A DNA stretch of 64,000 nucleotides from Anoxybacillus mongoliensis (GTDB taxonomy: Bacteria; Bacillota; Bacilli; Bacillales; Anoxybacillaceae), in the NCBI RefSeq assembly GCF_014201515.1, contig NZ_JACHEQ010000001.1:62001-126000 (forward strand). Reading direction: 5' to 3'. Shown here piece after piece: positions 39,568 through 48,871 of this stretch. Both the position numbers and the translations under genes were made by a program. Under the pieces are notes generated by a model. It saw only the letters and a list, made by a program, of their open reading frames with translations, did not search any database and was not told the origin of the DNA. Numbering within the stretch: the first letter of the stretch is position 1; each line of letters starts with the position of its first letter.

Positions 39568-40245
39568 ACGATCGATAATAACGATATATGTTGCTTTCAC
39601 TGGTCCGTGCACACCGACAACTAAATTCATTTCAATGTCGGCGGAATTGCTCGGTCCAGTAATAAAGTTAATGCACGACGGCACGCGCTCGCCACGCGCC
39701 ATCTTTTCGCGAATGAGGCGCGCCGCTTGCGTCATACGTGGAACAATTGTACTTTTCGGAATAAGCGCCACGTACGTTGTTGGCAAAAAGCTAATCGTTC
39801 TCCCTTGATTTTGATTGTTTAATAACACAACTGTTCCTGATTCCGCTAACGTGATATCACTCCATGTGATGCCGATGTTTGCTCGCTCTGCTGCTTCAAT
39901 GTTATGACGTCCACGTGTAGCGTCCCATACGTACACATCTTCTCGCTTTAAAAAAGAAGATAGTCCAACCTGTTCGTAGCGCTCATCGTTAGCGATGATA
40001 ATCGGGCCTCCGCCATGCGCATGAATGACGTGTTCGACCGTGTCATGAAGCTCGGCGCTGTTTGTTTCAATGAGCGTCGTATGAATGCGAGTACACTGAT
40101 TTTTCAACACATCAAGCAGCTCGTCTTCGCTATATCCTTGAAACACGGTTTGTTGCGGTGCATGTTTCCACTGTGGACGCTCAACGGACGTGCGCACGTC
40201 GCGTCCGAGACGGGAGGCAATTCGCTGTAAAAAAGCTTCCATCAT
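39565..40245 (-). CDS. lutC: LutC, lactate utilisation protein C
   Basis: 226 residues of the LUD domain family. Typical blocks are [40 protein letters not shown] and [20 protein letters not shown]. With LutA and LutB it oxidises L-lactate to pyruvate. ATG 40245 overlaps the lutB stop and follows GGGGGAACGA; a second ATG is one codon later. Confidence 0.95.
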   Translation of the reverse strand: MMEAFLQRIASRLGRDVRTSVERPQWKHAPQQTVFQGYSEDELLDVLKNQCTRIHTTLIETNSAELHDTVEHVIHAHGGGPIIIANDERYEQVGLSSFLKREDVYVWDATRGRHNIEAAERANIGITWSDITLAESGTVVLLNNQNQGRTISFLPTTYVALIPKSTIVPRMTQAARLIREKMARGERVPSCINFITGPSNSADIEMNLVVGVHGPVKATYIVIIDR

Positions 40246-41660
40246 TCGTTCCCCCTTTGTTTTAGCCAGTCGCGGAACCGTTCTTTTTCTGGCGCTGGAA
40301 ATTCACGAATGTCCGTCCACGCTTTTAACGGTCCCGGTCCTTTCGAAATGCGGTCGTTTACTGTAAACGGATGGACGGCAGTCGGTGCGACTTTCGAACC
40401 GAGTTTATACAACAGCGACGACGCCGCACCTAATCCGAACGCTTTCATCGCCAATTTTTCCGAAATCGGCGCTTTTCCTTCCCGTTCGACAATCGTTTGG
40501 CGATGTTTTAGCAACAGTTCATGAAGCGGAATTTTTACCGGACACGCTTCCGTACAAGCAGCGCATAACGTTGATGCGTACGGCAATTCTTTATAATCGT
40601 CATAGCCGCCAAGAAGCGGCGACAACACCGCCCCGATCGGTCCCGAATAAATCGAACCGTACGAATGACCGCCAATATGGCGATATACCGGACAAACGTT
40701 GACGCAAGCGGCGCAACGAATACATTGCAGCACCGGCTGAAATGCTGTTCCTAAAATATCGGAACGTCCGTTGTCGACAATGACGAGATGAAATTCTTCT
40801 GGACCGTCCACTTCTCCTTCATCGCGCGGACCGGTTAATACCGTAATGTAACTCGTCAATTTTTGCCCGACCGCGCTTCTTGTGAGTAAACTAACGAGCA
40901 CTTCCATTTCTTCAAACGTCGGTACGATACGCTCCATTCCCATGACCGTAATTTGCGTTTTCGGCAATGCGGTGACTAAATCGGCGTTTCCTTCGTTTGT
41001 GACAAGCGTGATCGAACCAGATTCTGCAATGGCGAAATTGCATCCGGTAATGCCGACATCTGCTGTCATATATTCATGGCGAAGCATATGGCGCGCATGA
41101 AGCGCAAGCTCCTCTGGCTTTTCCGTTTTTGTATACGCCAGCTTCTCTTGAAATACGTCGCGAATTTGTTCTTTATTTTTATGAAGCGCAGGTGCGACAA
41201 TATGCGACGGCGGATCGTGGTCATCGACTTGCAAAATGTATTCGCCAAGGTCCGTTTCAATGACTTCACAGCCGAGCTTTTCGAGCGCGGCGTTCATATG
41301 AATTTCTTCCGTCACCATCGATTTTGATTTCACAATTTTTTTCGCTTGTTTGCTTGCAACGACGCGACAAATGTAGTCGTTCGCTTCTTCCGCTGTTTGC
41401 GCAAAAAAGACGTGCCCCCCGCGTTTTTTTACGTTTTCGCTCAGTTGCATTAAATAATAGTCTAAGTTTTCAAGTGTATGTTGGCGAATTTCTTCTCCAA
41501 GCGCGCGCCATTCTTCCCAATTGCCGAGTTCTTCCGCCGCCTCGAGCCGACGCGTGCGCAACCGCTCTTGCGCCCCTGCCACCGCTCCGCGCATAAACGT
41601 ATTATGAATCCCTTTTTCTACCCGCTCGTGAAATTCTCCCATGTTAATTTTCATTGCCAT
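40242..41660 (-). CDS. lutB: LutB, iron-sulphur lactate oxidation subunit
   Basis: 472 residues. An N-terminal LUD domain ([15 protein letters not shown]-like: [20 protein letters not shown]) is joined to a ferredoxin-like C-terminal part with two cluster motifs, [20 protein letters not shown] and [18 protein letters not shown]. It passes electrons from lactate towards the respiratory chain. The ATG follows AGGGGGGAATTAT; lutA ends 11 bp upstream. Confidence 0.95.
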   Translation of the reverse strand: MAMKINMGEFHERVEKGIHNTFMRGAVAGAQERLRTRRLEAAEELGNWEEWRALGEEIRQHTLENLDYYLMQLSENVKKRGGHVFFAQTAEEANDYICRVVASKQAKKIVKSKSMVTEEIHMNAALEKLGCEVIETDLGEYILQVDDHDPPSHIVAPALHKNKEQIRDVFQEKLAYTKTEKPEELALHARHMLRHEYMTADVGITGCNFAIAESGSITLVTNEGNADLVTALPKTQITVMGMERIVPTFEEMEVLVSLLTRSAVGQKLTSYITVLTGPRDEGEVDGPEEFHLVIVDNGRSDILGTAFQPVLQCIRCAACVNVCPVYRHIGGHSYGSIYSGPIGAVLSPLLGGYDDYKELPYASTLCAACTEACPVKIPLHELLLKHRQTIVEREGKAPISEKLAMKAFGLGAASSLLYKLGSKVAPTAVHPFTVNDRISKGPGPLKAWTDIREFPAPEKERFRDWLKQRGNE

Positions 41661-41671
41661 ATAATTCCCCC

Positions 41672-42388
41672 CTATCTACTATTAAGTACTTCGGCAATGT
41701 GCATGACACGAATCGGTTTTCCTTTTCGCTCGATGCGCCCGCCGATGTTCATTAAACAGCCGCAATCAGCACCGATTAAATAGTCGGCTTCGACTTGTTC
41801 GATACATTGAATTTTTTCATCGACCATCTGTTCTGAAATTGGTCCCATTTTTACGGAAAACGTCCCGCCAAATCCACAGCAATTGTGCGCGTTCGGAAGC
41901 GGAACGACTTCAAGCCCTTTGACGTGTTGCAATAACGTAAGTGGTGCATCTTTGACGCCAAGTAAGCGCGTCATATGGCATGATGTATGATACGTCGCCT
42001 TTCCTTCTAAGCGCGCCCCAACGTCTTCTATCTTTAACACATCAACGATAAATTGCGTCAGTTCATACGTTTTATTAGCGACGTGTTGTGCTCGTTCTTC
42101 CCATTCAATGTCGCCTTTAAAAATGTGCGGATATTCTTTAAACATCGTCGCACACGAGCCAGACGGCGTAACGATATATTCGGCATGTTCAAACGTGCGA
42201 ATCATATGTTTCATCGCTTCTTTCGCTTCTTTTACATAACCGCTATTGTAAGCTGGCTGTCCACAGCACGTTTGCGCCTCTGGAAAATGAATAGTACAGC
42301 CGAGCCGTTCTAACAACTCTACTGTCGCTTTGCCAACATTGACGTGAAATAAATCCACTAAACATGTAACAAATAATGTGACGTTCAT
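41672..42388 (-). CDS. lutA: LutA, cysteine-rich lactate oxidation subunit
   Basis: 238 residues. Two CCG domains are visible: [20 protein letters not shown] with [11 protein letters not shown], and [10 protein letters not shown] with [15 protein letters not shown]. The family binds noncanonical iron-sulphur clusters. First gene of lutABC; ATG 42388 follows GAGGGGATCGGGA. Upstream lie a TTGACT/TAAAGT promoter, a palindrome and a LutR operator. Confidence 0.95.
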   Translation of the reverse strand: MNVTLFVTCLVDLFHVNVGKATVELLERLGCTIHFPEAQTCCGQPAYNSGYVKEAKEAMKHMIRTFEHAEYIVTPSGSCATMFKEYPHIFKGDIEWEERAQHVANKTYELTQFIVDVLKIEDVGARLEGKATYHTSCHMTRLLGVKDAPLTLLQHVKGLEVVPLPNAHNCCGFGGTFSVKMGPISEQMVDEKIQCIEQVEADYLIGADCGCLMNIGGRIERKGKPIRVMHIAEVLNSR

Positions 42389-42404
42389 TCCCGATCCCCT
42401 CTCT

Positions 42405-42469
42405 AAGAAAACGTTTTCTTTTTTCACTTTACATCTCATTGCCAAATTAGTCAACCGGTCATCTGATGA
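42405..42469 (-). promoter_or_regulatory. lutABC control region: LutR operator and palindrome
   Basis: TCATCTGATGA (42459-42469) is an exact TCATC-N-GATGA LutR operator, adjoining a minus-strand -35 TTGACT and a -10 TAAAGT 17 bp further on. AAGAAAACGTTTTCTT (42405-42420) is a perfect 16-bp palindrome just before the ribosome site. It resembles a catabolite (cre) site but lacks the outer T and A of the consensus. Confidence 0.75.
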
Positions 42470-42474
42470 TTAAG

Positions 42475-42590
42475 AAAAGCGCAAAGCGCCGTATATCGGC
42501 GAAGATCGCGCAAGCCCCACCGAGGAGGCTTAGCCGCCGCAGTATGGGGCGGAGCGACTCGAGCCGATGGCGCTTGAAGCTAGACAGCTC
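42475..42590. repeat. Bacillaceae-type intergenic repeat element, about 115 bp
   Basis: The stretch starts AAAGCGCAAAGCGCCG and ends GGCGCTTGAAGCTAGACAG. Its ends are complementary (AAGCGCC/GGCGCTT) and the interior is GC-rich with CCCCACCGAGGAGG and further self-complementary segments. It has no reading frame. It resembles the dispersed repeat ending in GGCGCTxGAGCTAGACA that I recall from many Bacillus genomes. It lies between lutA and lutR. Confidence 0.65.
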
Positions 42591-42659
42591 TATCTTTATG
42601 AAGATATTCCTAAACTCAAAATTTTATAAATTCCTTTGAACACGGAGGAAGAACCTCCA

Positions 42660-43370
42660 TTATGAAGATATGTAGCTAGCAAGCACTTTTTCAACATGCC
42701 CTAAATGTTCTTTCATTCGTTCTTGGGCTAGTTCAATGTGTTGATCGCGAATCGCTTCAAAAATGGCGATATGATCTTCAAGGAGTTGTTCGGTCGTCGC
42801 TTGTTTGGCAAACAGCCAAATGCGGCGCGTTTCTCGCATCGTTTCCATCATCATGCCGGATACGTTGTTCATTAAGCTGACTAACAACGGATTTTTCGTT
42901 GCCGCCGCAATCGCCATATGGAATAAAAAGTCGGCTTTTTCCCCAAGCTCTTCATCGCCAATTGCTTCGCGCATTTGCGTAAGGGCGCTTTGCATCGCGC
43001 GCAAATCTTCGTCCGTTCGCTTTCTAGCCGCCACCCCTGCGGCACCGACTTCAAGCAGTTTACGCACTTCAAGTAAATGAGCGACATCTTCTTTATTCAT
43101 AAGCACCGCTGCGGAAATCGGGAACGACAACATCGCTGGGTCAAACTCGCGCACATATGTGCCTTCCCCTTGTTTCATTTCAATGAGCCCCATCGCTCGA
43201 AGCGCCGTCAACGCTTCACGAATAGCTGCGCGCCCAACTTGAAAGTTTTCGGCTAGCTGTTGAACGGAATCGAGTTTATCTCCCGGCTTTAACTGTCCCG
43301 TTTGAATCATATGTAAAATTGCTTCCGCTACTTCTTCATATATCTTTTTCGGTTTAATTTGTTTATACAC
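42660..43370 (-). CDS. lutR: LutR, FadR/GntR-family repressor of lactate genes
   Basis: About 236 residues. The winged helix is KLDSVQQLAENFQVGRAAIR followed by EALTALRAMGLIEMKQGEGT, and the C-terminal FCD domain has LEVRKLLEVGAAGVAARKR, FHMAIAAATKNPL and EDHIAIFEAIRD. It binds TCATC-N-GATGA sites and releases them with L-lactate, as in B. subtilis. GTG 43370 follows GGGGTGGACAAC and gives the family N-terminus MYKQIKPKKIYEEV; the open frame to ATG 43406 lacks a ribosome site. Confidence 0.92.
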   Translation of the reverse strand: MYKQIKPKKIYEEVAEAILHMIQTGQLKPGDKLDSVQQLAENFQVGRAAIREALTALRAMGLIEMKQGEGTYVREFDPAMLSFPISAAVLMNKEDVAHLLEVRKLLEVGAAGVAARKRTDEDLRAMQSALTQMREAIGDEELGEKADFLFHMAIAAATKNPLLVSLMNNVSGMMMETMRETRRIWLFAKQATTEQLLEDHIAIFEAIRDQHIELAQERMKEHLGHVEKVLASYISS

Positions 43371-43470
43371 GTTGTCCACCCCATCATCTCTTGTTTGCTC
43401 CCCCATACAAATAGAATATCATATCATATTTTTCTACAAAATAACTGTGAAAAATTTTTAAATATTCATA

Positions 43471-43514
43471 TTGAAAAATGGTTACGCTTACATTATGATA
43501 TACTCATCAGATGA
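43471..43514 (+). promoter_or_regulatory. lutP promoter with LutR operator
   Basis: TTGAAA (43471-43476) and TATGAT (43494-43499) are 17 bp apart. TCATCAGATGA (43504-43514), an exact LutR site, lies at the transcription start, where bound LutR would block the polymerase. Confidence 0.88.
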
Positions 43515-43579
43515 TTGTATGACCTTATGACGAGGGGATAAGGAATAACGTCATCACAATGAAACAAAGGGGGATGAAC

Positions 43580-45349
43580 ATGTTATCATTTATCGCACTA
43601 TTACCAATTTTAACAGTTTTCTTATTTCTTGTTGTATTAAAATGGCCAGCGAGTCGCGCCATGCCTGTTGCGCTCGTTGTCACTGCGGCAATCGCCCTAT
43701 TCGTTTGGGGGACGAAAATGAATGTCGTCGCTGCCGCCAGCGTCAACGGTATAAAGACAGCCATTGAAATTATGTTTATCGTCTTTGGAGCGGTATTGCT
43801 TTTAAATACGGTAAAAGAAAGCGGCGCGATCGAAACGATTCGCCAAGGATTTATTCACATTTCGCCAGACCGTCGCATTCAAGCGATCATTATCGCATGG
43901 TTGTTCGGTTCGTTTATTGAAGGGGCAGCCGGATTCGGTACGCCCGCTGCGATTGCCGCTCCGCTTCTTGTTGCGATCGGTTTTCCTGCGATGGCTGCCG
44001 TATTAGTCGCGCTAATTATTCAAAGTACACCTGTTTCGTTCGGAGCAATCGGAACGCCTATTCTCGTCGGGGTCAATACAGGGCTTGCGAATCAAGAAGC
44101 GGTCATGAAAGCCATTGGCGATATGGAATTTACCGATTATTTATTACAAATTGCTGCCAACGTCGGCATCATTCACGCCCTCGTCGGAACGTTCATTCCG
44201 CTTATTATGGTTGGGATGCTTACGCGCTTTTTCGGCAAAAATCGTTCGTTCCGTGAAGGATTGCGCGTTTGGAAGTTTGCGATGCTTGCCGGCTTTGCAT
44301 TTACCGTTCCGTACGCAATCATCGCGAACGTACTTGGACCGGAGTTTCCTTCATTACTCGGTTCACTCATCGGTCTTATTATTGTCGTTCCAGCCGCAAA
44401 AGCCGGGCTATTTATGCCGAAAGATACGTTTGATTTCGAACATCGCAGCCATTGGGAACAAGAATGGATCGGTCGTTTAAACAACGAACAAACGAACATC
44501 GGACAAGGAAAAAAGCGCATTTCGCTTTTGAACGCTTGGTTCCCGTACGTCTTAGTGGCGATTTTGCTTGTCATTACACGCACAGTCACGGAAGTAAAAG
44601 CGTTTTTAACAGGAGAAAGCGTCACGATTTTAATCGACAACGTATTCAACTCTGGCATTGCGATTAAATCAACGCCACTTTATTTGCCGGGTACGATTTT
44701 CGTCATCGTTTCGCTCGTCACGTACGTATTGCATCGCATGGATGCAAAAAGCTACAAAAAAGCGTTTACTGATTCGTTTAAAACGGCATTAAGCGCAGGT
44801 TCAGCACTCATTTTCGCCGTACCGATGATCAACATTTTCATTAATACGAAAACAGATGAGCTTGCTAGCATGCCGCTCGTTTTAGCCGAAGGCGTATCAC
44901 ATATCGCTGGTTCCTCATGGCCAATCGTTGCGCCGCTCATCGGTGCGCTCGGCGCGTTTATCGCAGGAAGCAACACATTCAGCAATATGATGTTCTCGCT
45001 TTTCCAATTCGGTACAGCGGAAAGCATCGGCTTATCGGCTTCAGGTGCTGCCGTTGTCGTAGCACTACAAGCGGTTGGCGGTGCAGCTGGAAATATGATT
45101 TGCGTTCATAACGTCGTTGCCGCTTCCGCGACAGTCGGGCTTGTCGGTCAAGAAGGAAGCTTAATTCGCAAAGCGCTCATTCCGATGACGTATTACATTT
45201 TAGCGGCTGGTATGCTCGGTATGGGCTTTATCGTCGGTGGCTTCAACGTATGGTTTATTCTTTATGCTGTCGTCGTTGTCGCATTCATTTTGTTTATGGT
45301 ATCAAACCGCGGCAAAACGAAACGAGCAGAAAACCAAATTTCTGCATAA
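43580..45349 (+). CDS. lutP: LutP/LctP-family L-lactate permease
   Basis: 589 residues with about 13 membrane helices. [20 protein letters not shown] and the C-terminal [20 protein letters not shown] and [20 protein letters not shown] motifs define the lactate permease family. It imports lactate with protons for LutABC. ATG 43580 is 6 nt after AAAGGGGG; in-frame ATGs at 43559 and 43574 lie on or before that site. Divergent from lutR. Confidence 0.95.
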   Translation: MLSFIALLPILTVFLFLVVLKWPASRAMPVALVVTAAIALFVWGTKMNVVAAASVNGIKTAIEIMFIVFGAVLLLNTVKESGAIETIRQGFIHISPDRRIQAIIIAWLFGSFIEGAAGFGTPAAIAAPLLVAIGFPAMAAVLVALIIQSTPVSFGAIGTPILVGVNTGLANQEAVMKAIGDMEFTDYLLQIAANVGIIHALVGTFIPLIMVGMLTRFFGKNRSFREGLRVWKFAMLAGFAFTVPYAIIANVLGPEFPSLLGSLIGLIIVVPAAKAGLFMPKDTFDFEHRSHWEQEWIGRLNNEQTNIGQGKKRISLLNAWFPYVLVAILLVITRTVTEVKAFLTGESVTILIDNVFNSGIAIKSTPLYLPGTIFVIVSLVTYVLHRMDAKSYKKAFTDSFKTALSAGSALIFAVPMINIFINTKTDELASMPLVLAEGVSHIAGSSWPIVAPLIGALGAFIAGSNTFSNMMFSLFQFGTAESIGLSASGAAVVVALQAVGGAAGNMICVHNVVAASATVGLVGQEGSLIRKALIPMTYYILAAGMLGMGFIVGGFNVWFILYAVVVVAFILFMVSNRGKTKRAENQISA

Positions 45350-45350
45350 T

Positions 45351-45388
45351 ACAAAAGGGTGTCCTTACAAAAAAGGGCACCCTTTTTC
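45351..45388 (+). terminator. Terminator after lutP
   Basis: AAAAGGGTGTCC pairs with GGGCACCCTTTTT around an A-rich loop, then TTCCTTCCC. Confidence 0.85.
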
Positions 45389-45448
45389 CTTCCCTTTAGA
45401 TATGATATAATTGTTCGTTGCAACCTATATGTGAAGGAGTCGTTTGCA

Positions 45449-47179
45449 GTGCATATTATCTGTACAACGTTAAATGCAAAATATATTCATACAAACTTAG
45501 CGATTCGCTATTTAAAAGCATACGCCCAACCAGAATTTGATGTGGAGCTTGTCGAATATACGATTAAAGATCCGGTGTTAAATATCGTCACCGATTTATA
45601 CCGTCGCAAACCTGACGTCATCGGGTTTAGCTGTTACATTTGGAATATCGAACAGACGATTGAAGTCATTCAACTGTTGAAAAAAGTGCATCCGACCGTC
45701 ACGATCGTCGTCGGTGGTCCAGAAGTGTCATACGACGTCGCTTATTGGCTTGAGCGCGTGCCGGAATTTGATTACATCGTTATCGGCGAAGGCGAAGAAA
45801 CGTTTAAACAGCTTCTCACAGCGCTTGAGCGCGGTGAAGATGTCGCCAATATTGCTGGAATCGCATATCATCAAAACGGAAAAGCGGTCATCAACCCGCA
45901 ACGAAATAAAATCAACTTAGCGAACATGCCGTCGCCGTTTCGCTTTCCAGAAGATATCCCGCATTTGTCTAAGCGCGTCACGTACGTCGAAACGAGCCGC
46001 GGCTGTCCGTTTAGCTGTCAATTTTGTTTATCGTCCATTGAAGTTGGCGTCCGTTATTTTGATCGGGAGAAGATAAAGGAAGATTTACGTTATTTAATGA
46101 AACACGGGGCGAAAGTCATTAAATTTGTCGATCGTACATTTAACATTAGCCGAAGCTACGCGATGGATATGTTTCAATTTTTAATTGACGAGCACGTTCC
46201 CGGCGTCGTCTTTCAATTTGAAATTACTGCCGACATTATGCGCCCAGAAGTCATTCAGTTTTTAAACGAACAGGCGCCACCGGGACTATTTCGCTTTGAA
46301 ATTGGGGTGCAATCGACAAACGATGAAGTGAACAAGCTCGTCATGCGCAAACAAAATTTCGAAAAGCTCACCCGCACGGTCACGATGGTCAAACAAGGTG
46401 GAAAAATCGCCCAACATCTCGATTTAATTGCCGGACTTCCGGAAGAAGATTACACATCGTTTCGCAAAACGTTTAACGACGTGTTTGCCCTTCGCCCCGA
46501 AGAATTGCAGCTCGGCTTTTTAAAAATGTTGCGCGGCACAGGCTTGCGCCATAAGGCGAACGAGTATGGGTACGTGTTTATGGACCGCGCGCCGTATGAA
46601 ATTTTACGAAATAACGTCTTGTCTTTTGACGACATCATTCGCTTAAAACAAGTCGAAGATGTGCTCGAAAAATATTGGAACGATCATCGCATGGACGAAA
46701 CGATCGAATATATCGTCACCCATCTGTTTGACACGCCGTTTGACTTTTTCCAATCGTTCGGCACATATTGGGACGAACAAGGTTGGGCACGCATCGGTCA
46801 CCAGCTTGAAGATTTATTCCGTCGCCTGTATTCGTTTTTACAAACGATCGATACAGACGACTTGCCGATTGTGGAAGCATTGATGAAATACGACTATTTG
46901 CGCAACCAAAAACAAAAGCCGCGCAAACCGTGGTGGGATGAAAAAACGGACAAACATATGCGCACATACGTATATGAACAGTTGATGAAAGAGCCACATC
47001 TTCTTTCATTAACCGAAAAAGAGCTATTTAAACATACCGTCGTCGAAATGATCCCGTTCGACTTACCGCATTATTTACAAACGAAACACATTCGCCATTG
47101 CAATATGGCAATGATCGTATACTTCAACCAAACGACGATGAAAGCGGAAACGTATTTTTTGGAAGTGGACACGAATTGA
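45449..47179 (+). CDS. B12-binding-domain radical SAM protein
   Basis: 576 residues. The N-terminal 130 residues resemble a cobalamin-binding Rossmann domain (VIGFSCYIWNIEQTIEVIQL, VVGGPEVSYD, VIGEGEETFKQLL), although the canonical DxHxxG is not seen. The radical SAM domain has the cluster CPFSCQFCLSS (Cx3Cx2C) after YVETSRG, and FEIGVQSTNDEV. A DUF4080-like C-terminal region follows. Proteins of this type are common in Bacillaceae and their substrate is unknown. The GTG at 45449 has AAGGAG 9 nt upstream; the longer frame to 45359 overlaps the lutP terminator. Confidence 0.85.
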   Translation: MHIICTTLNAKYIHTNLAIRYLKAYAQPEFDVELVEYTIKDPVLNIVTDLYRRKPDVIGFSCYIWNIEQTIEVIQLLKKVHPTVTIVVGGPEVSYDVAYWLERVPEFDYIVIGEGEETFKQLLTALERGEDVANIAGIAYHQNGKAVINPQRNKINLANMPSPFRFPEDIPHLSKRVTYVETSRGCPFSCQFCLSSIEVGVRYFDREKIKEDLRYLMKHGAKVIKFVDRTFNISRSYAMDMFQFLIDEHVPGVVFQFEITADIMRPEVIQFLNEQAPPGLFRFEIGVQSTNDEVNKLVMRKQNFEKLTRTVTMVKQGGKIAQHLDLIAGLPEEDYTSFRKTFNDVFALRPEELQLGFLKMLRGTGLRHKANEYGYVFMDRAPYEILRNNVLSFDDIIRLKQVEDVLEKYWNDHRMDETIEYIVTHLFDTPFDFFQSFGTYWDEQGWARIGHQLEDLFRRLYSFLQTIDTDDLPIVEALMKYDYLRNQKQKPRKPWWDEKTDKHMRTYVYEQLMKEPHLLSLTEKELFKHTVVEMIPFDLPHYLQTKHIRHCNMAMIVYFNQTTMKAETYFLEVDTN

Positions 47180-47205
47180 CAAAGCGTTTATTGAAGTTTT
47201 ATAAT
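47176..47205 (+). promoter_or_regulatory. Near-consensus sigma-A promoter of the 47.2-kb RNA
   Basis: TTGACA (47176-47181), an 18-bp spacer and TATAAT (47200-47205). The -35 starts at the stop codon of the radical SAM gene. No coding start with a good site follows until the NYN gene. Confidence 0.85.
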
Positions 47206-47211
47206 TTCAAC

Positions 47212-47347
47212 TATAAGGAAGATTTAAGTTGCGAGAAGGACATCATCCGGAGATGTTCCTTGCTAGAGAAGATAGCTGTCGAATGTTCGAAATTCGATAG
47301 CTTAGAGATGATGTAAAAAGCGCTAGCATGAGGAGCTAGCGCTTTTA
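47212..47347 (+). ncRNA. Candidate structured RNA: small RNA or attenuator leader of the NYN gene
   Basis: By eye this 136-nt stretch forms three hairpins: AAGGACATC/GATGTTCCTT with one bulge, AGCTGTCGAA/TTCGATAGCT (10 bp, about 47275-47303), and a terminator AAAGCGCTAGC/GCTAGCGCTTT (47317-47345). ACATCATC near its start is also exactly complementary to GATGATGT just before the terminator. That gives an alternative long-range P1 stem, as in riboswitches and attenuators. A 23-codon frame from TTG 47229 exists but looks incidental. No known riboswitch class was recognised. Confidence 0.6.
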
Positions 47348-47370
47348 GTCGTATTAGGGGGGAGAAGGAT

Positions 47371-47913
47371 GTGAAAAGAATCATGGTTTTTATTGATGGA
47401 AATAATTTCGAAAGCGCTGTTACGAATCTTTTCAGCGGAAATTATCAGCGGATTGACTATGGAAAATTAGCTCATTATATAGCTGACATAAGAAACGGTC
47501 ATCTACAAAGGTTATATTACTATACGGCTATGAGTAGTCACGATAAATCGAAGGCAGCCGCAACAAAAAAGTTTATTGATACATTAAACAAGCATGTCCC
47601 TTACTGCATTGCAAAAGCTGGCTATCTTAAATATGTCGGTCAAGATGGGAGCGGAAAAGACATTTATATTGAAAAAGGCACAGATGTAAATATAGCCGTT
47701 GATTTAGTGTCTTTAGCTTATCATCACGCCTACGACGAAGCCATTTTGTTAAGCGCAGATACGGATTATGAACCTGCTATTCGGGTCGTACAACAACTAG
47801 GGAAAAATGTCGTAGCCTGTCTCGTTGATCAACAAAAAGCTGGATATTTAAAAGATTTATGTGATGACCACTTTTTTCTAAAGAAAGAAGACTTTGAACA
47901 TGTACAACGATAA
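47371..47913 (+). CDS. NYN-domain (LabA/PIN-like) putative ribonuclease
   Basis: 180 residues. The NYN acidic set is visible as VFIDGNNFESAV at the start, EKGTDVNIAVDLVSLA in the middle and AILLSADTDYEPAIRVVQQL after it. The fold is that of PIN-like RNases acting on RNA in the cytoplasm. The start is GTG with GGGGGGAGAAGGA upstream. It lacks its own obvious promoter and starts 24 nt after the terminator of the structured RNA, so read-through of that terminator probably controls it. AT-richer than its neighbours. Confidence 0.85.
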   Translation: MKRIMVFIDGNNFESAVTNLFSGNYQRIDYGKLAHYIADIRNGHLQRLYYYTAMSSHDKSKAAATKKFIDTLNKHVPYCIAKAGYLKYVGQDGSGKDIYIEKGTDVNIAVDLVSLAYHHAYDEAILLSADTDYEPAIRVVQQLGKNVVACLVDQQKAGYLKDLCDDHFFLKKEDFEHVQR

Positions 47914-47916
47914 TCG

Positions 47917-47952
47917 GGCTGCTTTCGTGTATACGTAAGCAGCCCTTTCTCT
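47917..47952 (+). terminator. Terminator after the NYN gene
   Basis: GGGCTGCTT pairs with AAGCAGCCC, followed by TTTCTCT. The remaining 70 bp to the small minus-strand gene hold nothing else recognisable. Confidence 0.8.
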
Positions 47953-48019
47953 ATAGCTACATAGTCCGAACCTATGTAGCCTCCACTTTATACTATGCAA
48001 TTATTTCATAAATATACTT

Positions 48020-48163
48020 TACTCATTTTTCTTTTCCTTTTTCGCCTCTTCCATTAACTCCATCACTTTATGCGCATTGACGTCGCCTTGTTCTTGTCCG
48101 AATTCTTCCTTTAGTATATCGCTTGGAATTGGAATTGTTTTGCCCGCTCGTTTATTTTTCATT
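48020..48163 (-). CDS. Small hydrophilic protein, 47 residues
   Basis: It starts MKNKRAGKTIPIPSDILKEE and ends in a lysine/glutamate helix (EEAKKEKKNE). No known domain. It overlaps the end of the 53-residue gene by 11 bp and is the third of three overlapping short genes, so translational coupling is likely. The ribosome site is weak (AAGGGAA next to the ATG). Composition is like that of small spore proteins, but this is only suggestive. Confidence 0.6.
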
Positions 48164-48314
48164 TCCCTTGCCGTCCTTTTTTCGAATTTCGGTTTGCGCC
48201 GCGGCTCATATCTTCTCCGCCAGCATATTGCGCTTCAAATTCGTCTTTCGGCATGCTTTCCGTCGGCGTTTGGTTGTTCGTTTTCGCCGCATCATGTGTT
48301 ACTTTTCGCTTCAT
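48153..48314 (-). CDS. Small hydrophilic protein, 53 residues
   Basis: It starts MKRKVTHDAAKTNNQTPTES, has EFEAQYAGGEDMSRGANRNS in the middle and ends in Lys/Gly/Asn. It is likely disordered, with no membrane segment. GAGAGGTGAACGATC precedes the ATG, a good ribosome site, and the ATG overlaps the stop of the 46-residue gene (ATGA). Asn/Gly/Lys-rich, spore-protein-like composition is noted, without a family match. Confidence 0.65.
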
Positions 48315-48451
48315 GATCGTTCACCTCTCGTACGTTCTTTTTTGTAAGCAATGAGTATAATGTCTTCACCTGTTTGTTGGCGCAGTTGCCGTTCCAATTG
48401 TTGCACTTGGGCGATATCGCGTTCATGCAACGGTGCGATCGGGAAATGCAT
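48311..48451 (-). CDS. Small protein, 46 residues, first of a three-gene micro-operon
   Basis: It starts MHFPIAPLHERDIAQVQQLE and continues RQLRQQTGEDIILIAYKKER. A short amphipathic helix is followed by one beta strand. The ribosome site AAGGGGGTATTCAC is strong. The frame is open much further upstream, but that part is antisense to the 111-residue gene and is rejected. It diverges from that gene across an 84-bp gap that must hold both promoters. Confidence 0.7.
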   Translation of the reverse strand: MHFPIAPLHERDIAQVQQLERQLRQQTGEDIILIAYKKERTRGERS

Positions 48452-48535
48452 GTGAATACCCCCTTCACAAGTAATGTCACGCAAAGCGACATATTTTATA
48501 CGCCATTTAGCCACATTAATGATGAGGTGAAGACA

Positions 48536-48871
48536 ATGAAAAAAGAAATCGAATCGCCGATTTTCGATGAAACGCAACCACATCAAATTCACGCCCCGTC
48601 GTTTAAAGGAACGGGTATCGAGATGAAGCCGCCGTTTGTCAATAAGTATGGCGTCGTCATCGGCGATAGTAAATACAATTCGCCAAACTCCCCGCTCAAC
48701 AAGTGGAGCGATGAAACCGACCCAAGCGTGATGGCGGGTGATGAATGGGTGCACCCGACGAACGACATCGGTTGGAATACGGCAGAAAACCGCAAACTGC
48801 TTGAAGAAAAACGAGGGGGAAACGCGCCATTTATGCATCCTGATAAAGATGTCGGATACGGGGCGGATTGA
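48536..48871 (+). CDS. DUF3905-like small protein, 111 residues
   Basis: It starts MKKEIESPIFDETQPHQIHA and holds repeated PSFKGTG, VVIGDSKYNSPNSPLNKWS, DPSVMAGDEWVHPTNDIGWN and FMHPDKDVGYG motifs. I recall these from the DUF3905 family of spore-formers; function unknown. No membrane or signal segment. GATGAGGTGAAGACA precedes ATG 48536. An in-frame extension upstream has no ribosome site and overlaps the divergent gene. Confidence 0.78.
   Translation: MKKEIESPIFDETQPHQIHAPSFKGTGIEMKPPFVNKYGVVIGDSKYNSPNSPLNKWSDETDPSVMAGDEWVHPTNDIGWNTAENRKLLEEKRGGNAPFMHPDKDVGYGAD

Noticed and set aside
42405-42420. AAGAAAACGTTTTCTT as a definite CcpA cre site
   Set aside because: The outer T and A of the cre consensus are absent; kept only as a palindrome of unknown use.
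47229-47300. A 23-codon TTG-start frame inside the candidate RNA
   Set aside because: A weak AAGGAA site precedes it, but the region is dominated by perfect stems. A leader peptide is not excluded, only less likely.
47098-47316. A 72-residue plus-strand frame over the end of the radical SAM gene and the structured RNA
   Set aside because: It starts inside another gene, lacks a ribosome site and ends at the terminator stem; base pairing explains the region better.
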